Of a stretch of DNA of 64,000 nucleotides, positions 57,201 through 64,000 are shown piece after piece. Positions within the stretch are counted from its first letter, which is position 1, and each line of letters starts with the position of its first letter. The DNA lies in NCBI RefSeq assembly GCF_000219585.1, contig NC_015731.1, forward strand, positions 992,001-1,056,000, written 5' to 3'. The position numbers were made by a program, and so were the translations under genes. This DNA is from Nitrosomonas sp. Is79A3 (GTDB taxonomy: Bacteria; Pseudomonadota; Gammaproteobacteria; Burkholderiales; Nitrosomonadaceae). The notes beneath the pieces are model-generated. The model was not told the origin of the DNA, made no database searches, and saw only the letters and a list, made by a program, of their open reading frames with translations.

Positions 57201-57747
57201 AAAGGGAGATACCAGCGCCAATTTGTCAGGCAAAGCCGAATTGTTTCTTGATTTACTTGAACCCTTGCTTGCTGCGCATGAGAAGGTACTGGTGTTTACG
57301 CAATTCCGTGAGGCAGGCGAATTGCTGTCGGCATGGATCAAAGAGCGATTCGGACGGGAACCGCAATTCCTGCACGGCGGTGTTGCACGCAAAACACGCG
57401 ATAGCATGGTGGAGCGCTTTCAGAATGACCGTACCGAACGCATATTTCTGCTCTCGCTCAAAGCAGGCGGCACCGGCCTCAACCTGACAGCCGCCGCCAA
57501 TGTGATCCACTTTGATTTGTGGTGGAATCCGGCCGTTGAGGCGCAAGCAACCGACCGGGCCTATCGCATTGGTCAGCAGCATAATGTCCAGGTGCATCGC
57601 CTGATTACCCGTGCCACCTTCGAAGAACGCATCAATGACATGATTCAGTCCAAGCGCAATCTTGCTGATATGACTGTAGGTAGCGGGGAAAAATGGATTG
57701 GGAATCTGAGCAATAACGAACTAAAGGATGTTTTTAGTTTGGGGTGA
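54244..57747 (+). CDS. SWIM zinc-finger SNF2-family helicase
   Basis: 1167 residues. The N-terminal region carries a SWIM finger CSCPDWAVPCKH (about 124-136). The SNF2 core has Walker A ADDMGLGKTLQ (about 728), the DEAQ box VDEAQNIKNP (about 823) and LTGTPVENRLSEYWS. The C-terminal helicase lobe has VFTQFREAGELL and DRAYRIGQQHNVQVHRLI. It uses ATP to move on duplex DNA or remodel protein-DNA complexes. Such proteins occur both as housekeeping and in defence islands. The gene appears intact and stands 174 bp before hipB. Confidence 0.92.
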   Translation: MSAHKGYGQTWWGAQWLNSLSQIDYDNRLPRGRSYANKGSVTKIEIRQGNIHAKVKGSRPQPYTVKIEVPAMPKPQAKVLLDALALDPVVISKMLNRELDPAVLERVRMLKIDIFPARWSDLSMSCSCPDWAVPCKHLAAVIYLISREIDGNPFMVFSLKGVDLIQELKARHISIESEAKAALPIADDLLGQSHQHAATVPDVADATDYYSVLDYSTLPDLAVSLVSVLPANPAFFQQGDFRVIYEKVMKRVIKQARLALNSVVETDQAKSAITAADKPHITLNTSYQPALAGLTAPLRWPDWVSDLQQIAEADLPDLQPEVAAMLHARMTSLHLLAKGAVLPQVFNADKLGVGLRWLPAMLDETVSALIGQLAARLPSGLLAFHGDKQVVNLSGEVQAVALCSLFLSEFIRRWSDAGAEKPYGNKLIDLFFGHGHTRFEGPGEGEVGSGVQLWLARFHIGHQAHVPVLRLEEEHIGFSLSLGVAARNDLLQEPASFASLLTDPAWQENRYSVLRTVALLAEFFPDFNGYINTGATTPIALSAEALPAFLFDVLPVIRLLGIRALLPKALDRVLRPRLSMKLSGKDSGSSGYLNANDIFGFDWTVAIGHNQLTQAEFEELVKTAHGIVRFRGEYVYLDPAEIERLRLQLEKPPRTTQAELLRIALTEEYLGSPVMLDAQARDMIRELTEIGSVPLPGALNAILRPYQERGYAWLYRNIRIGFGSVIADDMGLGKTLQVIVTLLKLKEEGKLEEAKALVIVPTSLLTNWTKEIARFAPALKVDIFHGTERVLEKERPDVLLTTYGLVRSDLAKLKKLTWCLVIVDEAQNIKNPAAEQTKAVKAIPAGSFVALTGTPVENRLSEYWSIMDFANRGFLGNLTSFTKEFAVPIQSHHDQHVANRFKRITSPFLLRRLKSDKSIISDLPDKIEQNQYCELTEKQAALYESVVREALRVISGESDTFKRQGLVLQMIMALKQICNHPAQYLKKGDTSANLSGKAELFLDLLEPLLAAHEKVLVFTQFREAGELLSAWIKERFGREPQFLHGGVARKTRDSMVERFQNDRTERIFLLSLKAGGTGLNLTAAANVIHFDLWWNPAVEAQATDRAYRIGQQHNVQVHRLITRATFEERINDMIQSKRNLADMTVGSGEKWIGNLSNNELKDVFSLG

Positions 57748-57921
57748 TCTTCGCTTCATCTTTTGCGGCGCCGTGTAACTTTTACCATTAACACGATAAA
57801 TCATGTGCTTGTACTGATTAATTGGTTCAAGGACAAGTTTCCAGTCTTAATCAGAATAAAAATAAATTAATTCGCCATGTATGACGATATGTTGTATATT
57901 AATTGCATTAAGTCGACATAA

Positions 57922-58299
57922 ATGGCGAATATGAAGATAAATAATGAACTGTCCGATGAGACTATCTTGACTGAACTGGGCGGACGCCTGGCGCAACGGC
58001 GCATCGCGCGATCGCTATCTCAGGCGGCATTGGCGGCGGAAGCTGGAGTGGCCAAGCGCACGGTGGAGCGGGTTGAGGCCGGTGAATCGGTGCAGTTGGT
58101 AACATTGGTGCGTCTGTGCCGTGTATTGGATTTGATGGCTGGATGGGATCAGTGGTTGCCGGAAACAGGTCCAAGTCCAATGGCGCTATTAAAAGAAAAG
58201 CAGACAGGTAAGGGCCGGCAACGGGCAAGAGGCCGCCGTACTGCACCGGTCATGAAATCAGGCCAAAAACCCTGGACTTGGGGTGATTCGTCATCTTAA
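57922..58299 (+). CDS. hipB: HipB-like XRE-family antitoxin/repressor
   Basis: 125 residues. The helix-turn-helix is clear (LAQRRIARSLSQAALAAEAG, then VAKRTVERVEAGES). The C-terminal 40 residues are basic and disordered, longer than E. coli HipB. It precedes hipA by 16 bp and is expected to bind HipA and repress the operon. The HTH is more like the generic Cro/CI type than classical HipB, so the name rests on context. Confidence 0.85.
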   Translation: MANMKINNELSDETILTELGGRLAQRRIARSLSQAALAAEAGVAKRTVERVEAGESVQLVTLVRLCRVLDLMAGWDQWLPETGPSPMALLKEKQTGKGRQRARGRRTAPVMKSGQKPWTWGDSSS

Positions 58300-58315
58300 A
58301 AAGCTGTCCAACATC

Positions 58316-59635
58316 ATGAGCACAGTTGCGGAAGTGAAATTGTGGGGGCGTACCATCGGTGCTGTGGCATTGGCAGACGGCGGTACTGTGGCGAGCTTTG
58401 AATACGACAGCGAGTTTGCCCGTAGCGGCATCGAGATTGCGCCGCTGACGATGCCGCTGGCCGGTACGATTTATCGTTTTCCGGCACTGGGGCGGGATAC
58501 CTTCCATGGCTTGCCCGGCCTATTGGCCGATTCGCTACCGGATAAGTTTGGTAATGCCTTGATCGACGCTTGGCTCGCCACGCAGGGCCGTCAGCCGGGT
58601 TCCTTCAATGTAGTGGAGCGGCTGTGCTATACCGGCAGCCGTGGCATGGGAGCGCTAGAATTTTCACCGGCAAAAGGCCCAAAGGCGCGCACGTCGCAGA
58701 AAATCCAAGTTGAACAGTTGGTTAAGCTGGCATCGGAAGTACTCAAGCATCGTCAGCAGCTTGCAGAAACTTTTGGCGATGATGCGCAAAAAGCCAGTGC
58801 GCTCAAGCAGATCTTGCAAGTAGGCACCTCAGCCGGTGGCGCGCGCGCCAAGGCAGTGATTGCCTGGAATCCTGCTACGCATGAAGTGCGCTCCGGCCAG
58901 GTGAAAGCGCCGGAAGGGTTTGGTTATTGGCTGCTGAAGTTTGACGGCGTCAGCGGCAATAAAGACAAGGAGCAGGAAGATCCCAAAGGCTATGGCGCAA
59001 TTGAGTATGCCTATTATCTGATGGCGCGCGATGCCGGTATCCACATGAACGAATCCCGATTGCTGGAAGAAAAAGGCCGCCAGCACTTCATGACCAAGCG
59101 TTTCGATCGTCTCGATCATCCCGATAGCGGCGGCAAATTGCATATGCAATCGTTGGGTGCGCTGGCCCATTGCGATTTCAACCTGGCGGGCGCTTACAGT
59201 TATGAACAAGCTTTGCAAGTTATTAAACGGCTGCAGCTACCAATGCGCGACGTAGAGCAACAATTCCGGCGCATGGTGTTCAATGTGGTCGCACGCAATC
59301 AGGACGATCATGTCAAAAACATCGCATTCCTGATGGATAAGCAAGGTACTTGGTTTTTGGCGCCCGCGTTTGACGTCACCTACAGTTATCAACCCGCCGG
59401 GCGTTGGACTTCCACGCACCAAATGACGCTGAATGGCAAACGCGATGGATTCGATCTGGCCGATTTTGTTGCGGTTGAAAAAGTGGCCGGTTTGAAACGC
59501 GGACAAGCCAAGGCGATCCTGCACGATGTGCAGCAGGTGGTTTCGCGCTGGAGAGATTATGCCGATGTGGCGGGCGTGAGCCAGGATCATCGTGACAAGA
59601 TACACAGTGCCTTACGGCTGCAACCGTTCCTCTGA
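58316..59635 (+). CDS. hipA: HipA-family serine/threonine kinase toxin
   Basis: 439 residues from ATG 58316 (MSTVAEVKLWGRTIG). An in-frame upstream start at 58283 would overlap hipB. N-terminal HipA domain (FHGLPGLLADSLPDKFGN), the flexible P-loop-like QVGTSAGGARAKAVIAW, and the catalytic core FNVVARNQDDHVKNIAFL followed by the metal-binding APAFDVTYSY. HipA kinases phosphorylate translation-related targets (GltX in E. coli) and induce dormancy. Catalytic residues look intact. Confidence 0.92.
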   Translation: MSTVAEVKLWGRTIGAVALADGGTVASFEYDSEFARSGIEIAPLTMPLAGTIYRFPALGRDTFHGLPGLLADSLPDKFGNALIDAWLATQGRQPGSFNVVERLCYTGSRGMGALEFSPAKGPKARTSQKIQVEQLVKLASEVLKHRQQLAETFGDDAQKASALKQILQVGTSAGGARAKAVIAWNPATHEVRSGQVKAPEGFGYWLLKFDGVSGNKDKEQEDPKGYGAIEYAYYLMARDAGIHMNESRLLEEKGRQHFMTKRFDRLDHPDSGGKLHMQSLGALAHCDFNLAGAYSYEQALQVIKRLQLPMRDVEQQFRRMVFNVVARNQDDHVKNIAFLMDKQGTWFLAPAFDVTYSYQPAGRWTSTHQMTLNGKRDGFDLADFVAVEKVAGLKRGQAKAILHDVQQVVSRWRDYADVAGVSQDHRDKIHSALRLQPFL

Positions 59636-59676
59636 AATCCTGCGAATATTAATGGAGAACTCTGAGTAACCATCTT

Positions 59677-59748
59677 TGTCATTCCGAATGGAATGAGGAA
59701 TCTTTTGGGGATCAACAGCATAGATTTCTCGCTGTGCTCGAAATGACA
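59677..59748. repeat. Imperfect inverted repeat of the TGTCATT...AATGACA type
   Basis: TGTCATTCCGAATGGAATG and the following bases (59677-59703) pair imperfectly with 59722-59748, which ends GCTCGAAATGACA. Similar palindromic units with GAGGAATCTT and TTTCTCGCTGTGCTCG are widespread as intergenic repeats in diverse bacteria. It lies between hipA and the GNAT gene and may act as a terminator or be a mobile-repeat relic. Confidence 0.6.
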
Positions 59749-59789
59749 GTTATTCAGTGGCTCCATAAATTTGCAAGACTATTGATTGT

Positions 59790-60227
59790 ATGAATATCCA
59801 GACACGACCTGCCCGTAATTCCGATTATCAGTGGTTGCTTGAATTGCACCATACCGTGTATCGGGATTTGATTACGCTAGAATTCGGATATTGGGATGAA
59901 GACGAGGAATTGGACTTGTTCATGAAAGCCTGGGAATCGAAACCTATTGAAATTCTTATGCTTGATGAGAAGAATGTCGGCATGTTCATTGTCGATGAGC
60001 ACGCGGATCATTTGTGGCTGGATGAGATTCAAATCGATCCTCGCTATCAACATCAGGGCATCGGCACGGAAGTGATCGGGCGATTGATCGTTAGAGCGCG
60101 CGCACACCATTTTCCCCTATGCCTGAGAGTGCTGCATGCCAATCGGGGCGCTTACCGGCTTTATCAAAAATTAGGATTCCGTCAGATCGATCGTGCGAGA
60201 CATCATACGGTGATGGAAATAACATGA
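59790..60227 (+). CDS. GNAT-family N-acetyltransferase
   Basis: 145 residues. The acetyl-CoA site is clear in LWLDEIQIDPRYQHQGIGTEVIGRL (shape), with the Q-x-x-G-I-G loop, followed by LRVLHANRGAYRLYQKLGF. The substrate cannot be predicted. No strong ribosome site. It is on the same strand as hipBA but separated from it by a 154-bp repeat-containing gap. Confidence 0.88.
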   Translation: MNIQTRPARNSDYQWLLELHHTVYRDLITLEFGYWDEDEELDLFMKAWESKPIEILMLDEKNVGMFIVDEHADHLWLDEIQIDPRYQHQGIGTEVIGRLIVRARAHHFPLCLRVLHANRGAYRLYQKLGFRQIDRARHHTVMEIT

Positions 60228-60269
60228 TTGGTTGCTGGTGACTGTATTCGCTGCTCATTGTGTTGTGGA

Positions 60270-60438
60270 TTTGACAAAGTTTGTTATGATGAAGCCTAAA
60301 TCGGTGGTAATCGCATAAAAATAAGGAAATAGAATGAATTCTGCAGTTTTAGATATGATAATCACGTTATTTCGTGACGTTTCTAATTGTAGTGATGTGT
60401 GCACGTAGAGCCAGTGAACTCACGCAAGGAGTTAAGCT
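60270..60438 (+). promoter_or_regulatory. Leader module 1 with a 24-codon ORF, upstream of the cyclase-like gene
   Basis: A segment containing GATGAAGCCTAAATCGGTG, then ATAAGGAAATAGAATG and a short ORF (60334-60408, 24 residues), resembles the segment 63160-63300 over about 130 bp. A TTGTGG/TATGAT promoter-like pair lies near 60262-60289. Just before the next start the sequence reads TGAACTCACGCAAGGAGTTAAGC, vaguely like an integron recombination-site end. The cyclase-like gene has its own AAGGAG site. Confidence 0.5.
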
Positions 60439-61254
60439 GTGAATCAGGAGTACGAGGATAGATATTGTCTTTTTTTGGACATACTGGGTTTCCAGTCTCA
60501 TGTAGATGAAACCATAAAGGGCGGAAACAAAAACAAGAGTGCGATGACCTTTACAAAGTTAAAGGGAGCTTTGGATCAAATTTCAGTGGATGTCCATTAT
60601 CGAGACGCAGTAGAGATATCAGGAAAACTACGCTCTACTTCCCGAAGAGTTACCCAGTTTTCGGACTCCGTGATTGTTTCGTACCTCAGAAACGAGCCGC
60701 ATGGAACTGGAGTAACGAGCATCCTCATGGATGTTCATAATTTACAATTAGCGCTATTACAACGAGGGATCCTGCTAAGAGGCGCTATCACGGCTGGCCA
60801 ACTATATCATGATGAGAAACTTGTTTTCGGGCCGGCATTGAATGAAGCAGTAGCATTGGAGCGACTTGCAAACTATCCAAGAGTTATTCTAGATGGTGAA
60901 ATTTTGGATGAGGCAGGACTAAAGAGGTCGCCATCCCCGAGCCTTTCTCGCACCATAAATTCAATGGTTGCAGAGGATTTTGATGGATTGTTCTATATAG
61001 ATTACTTCAATATCCATCCAGACGATTTCAATGAAGACTGGGTTGACGTCCAGTATTATTTAGAAAAACTCAGAGCTGTAGTGAAAGGTCTTTCAAATAA
61101 AAAAGACCCATCTATAAAAGTTAAGCATTCATGGCTGCGCACTAAATTTAATTTAATGGCAAAGCCGTTTCAGAAAAGTGGGTACAAGACTCTTGGTATA
61201 TGTACTGTTCCCGAAGATGACGTAGCTCTCTTTCAAGAAATTAAACCATTCTAA
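60439..61254 (+). CDS. Class III nucleotidyl cyclase-like protein, function unknown
   Basis: 271 residues from GTG 60439 with AAGGAG upstream. The strand YCLFLDILGFQ (D14) resembles the first metal-binding strand of class III adenylate/guanylate cyclases (FxDIxGFT). TQFSDSVIVSY (D76) would be the second metal-aspartate hairpin, followed by LLRGAITAGQLYHDEKLVFG and PALNEAVALERLANYPRVIL. No membrane or sensor domain. The base- and purine-selecting residues could not be assigned, so activity is uncertain. AT-rich and without partner genes, it looks acquired. Confidence 0.6.
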   Translation: MNQEYEDRYCLFLDILGFQSHVDETIKGGNKNKSAMTFTKLKGALDQISVDVHYRDAVEISGKLRSTSRRVTQFSDSVIVSYLRNEPHGTGVTSILMDVHNLQLALLQRGILLRGAITAGQLYHDEKLVFGPALNEAVALERLANYPRVILDGEILDEAGLKRSPSPSLSRTINSMVAEDFDGLFYIDYFNIHPDDFNEDWVDVQYYLEKLRAVVKGLSNKKDPSIKVKHSWLRTKFNLMAKPFQKSGYKTLGICTVPEDDVALFQEIKPF

Positions 61255-61272
61255 TGTTCTGTTTCAACACGG

Positions 61273-61323
61273 TAGGTTGGGATGACAATAGGAATCCCAA
61301 CATCACTCAACCTATAGTTTTTT
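61273..61323 (+). terminator. Intrinsic terminator after the cyclase-like gene
   Basis: Nested stems TAGGTTG (61273-61279) with CAACCTA (61308-61314), and inside GGGAT (61279-61283) with ATCCC (61294-61298), followed by TAG and a run of six T (61318-61323). It lies 18 bp after the stop codon and before the convergent ybiT. Confidence 0.65.
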
Positions 61324-61396
61324 CAAATCCAATATTTTAAATTTTGACGGATAAGATGCAAAAAGAAACATAACAAGCCTGTTCATATGTTTCATA

Positions 61397-63001
61397 CTAT
61401 TCGATCCCTTGCGATCTAAGATAATCCTCATAATTCCCTTTGAAATCATTAATCCCCTCCGGTTTCATTTCAAGAATTCGTGTGGCCAGTGAAGAAACAA
61501 ATTCCCGGTCATGGGAAATAAAAATCAAAGTGCCGGTATATTTCTCCAGTGCACTATTCAGTGATTCGATGGATTCCATATCCAGATGATTGGTCGGTTC
61601 GTCCATCAGCAATACATTCGGTTTCTGCAGAATCAATTTGCCAAAGAGCATGCGGCCTTGTTCTCCGCCAGAAATTACGCGAGTGGATTTTTTGACGTCA
61701 TCGCCGGAGAACAACAATCGGCCCAATGTGCCGCGGATCGTTTGATCGTCATCATTGCCTTGCCGCCACTGATCCATCCATTCGGTCAATGACAGGGTTT
61801 CTTCAAAATCAGCCGCATGATCTTGCGGGTAATAACCGGGACGTGCCTTATCGGGCCATTTGATCGTACCGGACTCCGGTATTAGCTCACCGGTAAGGCA
61901 ACGCAGGAGCGTGGTTTTTCCGATTCCGTTAGGGCCAATGATGGCGATTTTCTCGCCGGCTTCTATGTCAAAGCTTAAATGGTCAAATAAAGGCTTGTCC
62001 ATTCCAGGGAAACGCTTGCTGATTTCTTTGATGGAAACCGCCAGACGATGCAGCTTATCCCGGTCATCCACTTCAAATTGGATATAAGGATATTGGCGGC
62101 TGGATGGTTTGACATCTTCCAGTTTTATTTTCTCAATCTGTCGCGCACGGCTGGTTGCCTGTCTGGCTTTCGACGCATTCGCAGAAAAACGGCTGACAAA
62201 AGATTGCAAATCGGCAATCTGCGTTTTCTTCTTGGCATTATTGGTCAGCATGCGCTCGCGAACCTGGGTCGAGGCGATCATATAGTCATCATAGTTGCCG
62301 GGATAGATCCGCAGTTCGCCGTAATCCAGATCAGCCATATGCGTGCACACGCTGTTCAAAAAATGCCGGTCGTGAGAGATGATGATAATGGTATTCTTGC
62401 TGGCGTTGATGATATCTTCCAGCCAGCGGATCGTATTAATATCGAGGTTGTTGGTCGGTTCATCCAGTAATAAGATTTCCGGATCGGAAAATAATGCTTG
62501 TGCTAATAACACCCGTAACTTGAATCCTGGCGCAATCGCACTCATCAATCCATGATGCTGGGTAGAAGGAATGCCTACCCCAAGCAGCAGCTCTCCGGCG
62601 CGCGCTTCCGCAGAATACCCATTCAGTTCGGCAAATTGAGACTCCAGTTCGGCGGCATGCATATATTCTTCTTCCGTGGCTTCCGGATTGGCATAAATGG
62701 TGTCACGCTCCTGTTTGACGTGCCATAACTCCGCGTGCCCCATCAGTACCGTATCAATGACGAAACAATCTTCAAAAGCGAATTGATCCTGACGCAACTT
62801 TCCCACCCGTTCACCGCTGTCAACCATGACATTGCCCGCAGTGGGCTCAAGATCCCGGCCTAAAATCTTCATGAATGTTGACTTGCCGCAACCATTCGCG
62901 CCAATCAAACCATAGCGATTACCCCCGCCAAATTTTACGGAAACATTTTCAAAAAGCGGCTTGGCGCCGAATTGCATGGTGATATTGGCGGTTGTAATCA
63001 A
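61397..63001 (-). CDS. ybiT: ABC-F family ATPase YbiT
   Basis: 534 residues with two ABC domains and no membrane part. First domain: Walker [16 protein letters not shown] and Walker [14 protein letters not shown]. Second: [14 protein letters not shown] and [13 protein letters not shown], with ABC signatures [14 protein letters not shown] and SGGEQGRML. The linker between them is the basic coiled coil typical of ABC-F translation factors. YbiT acts on the ribosome. The sequence matches the YbiT rather than the EttA or Uup branch. Confidence 0.93.
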   Translation of the reverse strand: MITTANITMQFGAKPLFENVSVKFGGGNRYGLIGANGCGKSTFMKILGRDLEPTAGNVMVDSGERVGKLRQDQFAFEDCFVIDTVLMGHAELWHVKQERDTIYANPEATEEEYMHAAELESQFAELNGYSAEARAGELLLGVGIPSTQHHGLMSAIAPGFKLRVLLAQALFSDPEILLLDEPTNNLDINTIRWLEDIINASKNTIIIISHDRHFLNSVCTHMADLDYGELRIYPGNYDDYMIASTQVRERMLTNNAKKKTQIADLQSFVSRFSANASKARQATSRARQIEKIKLEDVKPSSRQYPYIQFEVDDRDKLHRLAVSIKEISKRFPGMDKPLFDHLSFDIEAGEKIAIIGPNGIGKTTLLRCLTGELIPESGTIKWPDKARPGYYPQDHAADFEETLSLTEWMDQWRQGNDDDQTIRGTLGRLLFSGDDVKKSTRVISGGEQGRMLFGKLILQKPNVLLMDEPTNHLDMESIESLNSALEKYTGTLIFISHDREFVSSLATRILEMKPEGINDFKGNYEDYLRSQGIE

Positions 63002-63159
63002 AGTGGATACCTGCGGATTATTGTTGCAAGAAAGGGGCGCATATTCTATACGTTTTTCAATGATTCTGCTGTGTTACGGTGAATGTTAATTCACAGATTC
63101 GATTATTAATTGCATGAAACGGTGATTGGGGGATATGCTTCGCAAGAATTGAATCTTTG

Positions 63160-63296
63160 GGTGCGGGTCAAATACCTTTTTGCGATGAAACTTAAAGCGG
63201 TGACTGTTCCATAAAAAATAAGGAGATAGAATGCACATTACAGGATTAGCTATTACGCTTGAGGTAATCTATTACGTCATTCCGGGCGTCTAATCA
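63160..63296 (+). promoter_or_regulatory. Leader module 2 with a 20-codon ORF abutting the cassette gene
   Basis: GATGAAACTTAAAGCGGTG, then ATAAGGAGATAGAATG and an ORF of 20 codons (63231-63293). The related segment is 60270-60400. The TAA of the short ORF is followed after three bases by the GTG of the next gene in the same frame. The short ORF has a strong AAGGAG site while the GTG has none, so translation of the gene probably depends on re-initiation. Confidence 0.5.
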
Positions 63297-63746
63297 GTGA
63301 TTCGAAAGATACTCAGCGCAGGTCTTATTCTTTTCGCTTTGTCTGCTTCTGCTGCCGAAAATGAACAAGCTGTTCAACAACATAAAGCGTACTCTGATGC
63401 ACAAGTATTGGGAAGATGTGCTGGATTCCTAAGTTTCATGAGCCAACTCTACGCTGCTCAGAACCAGCTCATTCAAGCAAAAGATGCTGCCTTAAAATCA
63501 AACAGTTGGCGCATAGCCACAATGGGGGCACTACTTGCTGCCGACTGGAGATCGGAAAATCTGGCCAGTACCGCAGATAGTATTTACGAAGGTGCAATAA
63601 CAAGCTGGAGGGCGCGCTTAGAAAGCGCAGATCCCGATCTTTCATTTTCTCTCAACCAAGAATCCAAATTTTGTTTGTCTCACAATCAGTCACAGGAAAT
63701 CTACAGAGAGTTTCTGAAACGGATAGCTAATCAGACTCAAAATTAG
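63297..63746 (+). CDS. Exported protein of unknown function, candidate integron cassette gene
   Basis: 149 residues from GTG 63297. The first 19 residues form a signal peptide ending SASAA. The mature part is helical, with two cysteines (in LGRCAGFLSF and KFCLSHNQ) that could form a disulfide in the periplasm. No family recognised. The gene is followed after 10 bp by an attC-like site, and its start is coupled to a leader ORF, as in integron first cassettes. Confidence 0.7.
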   Translation: MIRKILSAGLILFALSASAAENEQAVQQHKAYSDAQVLGRCAGFLSFMSQLYAAQNQLIQAKDAALKSNSWRIATMGALLAADWRSENLASTADSIYEGAITSWRARLESADPDLSFSLNQESKFCLSHNQSQEIYREFLKRIANQTQN

Positions 63747-63756
63747 TCGTGGACAT

Positions 63757-63839
63757 ATAGAACATGACCAGTCGTTTCAGCCGATCGGATACCCATCGCT
63801 TCGCTCTGGTATCTGATCGGCTGAACTCAGGTGTTAGGC
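63757..63839 (+). repeat. Integron attC-like recombination site
   Basis: An 18-bp near-perfect stem TTCAGCCGATCGGATACC (63776-63793) with GGTATCTGATCGGCTGAA (63808-63825), one G-T pair, surrounds a 14-base loop. To its right is TGAACTCAGGTGTTAGGC, very close to the L'-R' end of aadA-type attC sites, including the core GTTAGGC (63833-63839). To its left AAC and TCGTTTCAGCCGA match the R''-L'' side, though the R'' core ATAGAAC is imperfect. About 83 bp, which is within the attC size range. Confidence 0.72.
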
Positions 63840-63864
63840 TTAACGATAGGTTTTTAAGGATGCT

Positions 63865-63939
63865 ATGAAATACCCAGGACAACCGAAGATGCCACCCAGC
63901 TGGTATAGGGATCGTATCAATGGGGTCAGACTCGATTGA
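63865..63939 (+). CDS. Possible 24-residue ORF at the start of the next cassette
   Basis: ATG 63865 after TTTTTAAGGA encodes MKYPGQPKMPPSWYRDRING and four more residues. It begins 26 bp after the attC core, the normal position of a cassette gene. The stop falls in a GGGGTCAGACTCGATTGA segment that resembles a common intergenic repeat, so the gene may be truncated. The remaining 61 bases show nothing recognisable. Confidence 0.3.
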   Translation: MKYPGQPKMPPSWYRDRINGVRLD

Positions 63940-64000
63940 TATATGGTTAGCGAACCTCCTTCCCCATTGTAGACATATTGCACCACTAAGGTAGTATGCA

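Overview
The window looks like a betaproteobacterial chromosome of the Nitrosomonas type. This is inferred from the ptsN-hprK pair, a PEP-CTERM protein, the betaproteobacterial style of the flagellar and chemotaxis genes (cheD, cheZ and FlaG together), moderate GC content and a heavy load of insertion sequences. No 16S rRNA or tRNA gene is visible to confirm it.

Layout. 1-2058: end of a nitrogen-PTS operon (ptsN fragment, hprK), then ubiX. 2275-5517: a PEP-CTERM surface protein, mutY-fau on the minus strand, a Rof-like Rho inhibitor and ynfA. 5585-12588 (minus strand): late flagellar genes ycgR, an FhlB-like gene, fliK, fliT, fliS, fliD, flaG and fliC, with a clear sigma-28 (FliA) promoter ahead of fliC. 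12885-19363 (plus strand): a REC-PAS-histidine kinase with its LuxR-type response regulator, two diguanylate cyclases and a degenerate-EAL/HDOD protein. 19703-28434: one chemotaxis cluster, cheZ-cheY-cheA-cheW-mcp-cheR-cheD-cheB. Together these genes make and cap the filament, steer it, and link it to c-di-GMP (YcgR brake, GGDEF enzymes, and an HD-GYP protein at 40.6 kb).

28488-34650: an NlpC/P60 lipoprotein and a DUF4389 protein, then a graveyard of mobile DNA. It holds an IS1380-like transposase split by an intact IS66 element (exact 8-bp target duplication), an older IS1380 scrap, a UDP-GlcNAc 2-epimerase scrap and a truncated IS4-family transposase. 34705-43656: housekeeping genes comM, ubiK, amgK-murU (cell-wall sugar recycling), pepP, a small membrane protein, an HD-GYP phosphodiesterase, trmB and thiS-thiG.

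43.8-52.6 kb: an accessory region. A membrane-anchored protein with a HEPN-like motif lies between two direct repeats. An orphan RTX protein follows, then a large inverted structure in which an ISNCY-type element sits between two outward-facing, 5'-truncated IS256 copies, each followed by IS110 sequence. The right-hand IS110 is complete and its 5' leader looks like a bridge RNA. 52.6-64.0 kb: a CDP-archaeol synthase-like membrane protein, a metallophosphoesterase, a SWIM-SNF2 helicase, hipB-hipA, a GNAT acetyltransferase, an orphan class III cyclase-like protein, the ABC-F ATPase ybiT, and a small exported protein followed by a well-formed integron attC-like site. The cyclase-like gene and the attC-linked gene are both preceded by a related leader of about 130 bp that contains a tiny ORF. 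This shared leader plus attC arrangement is the most unusual thing in the window.
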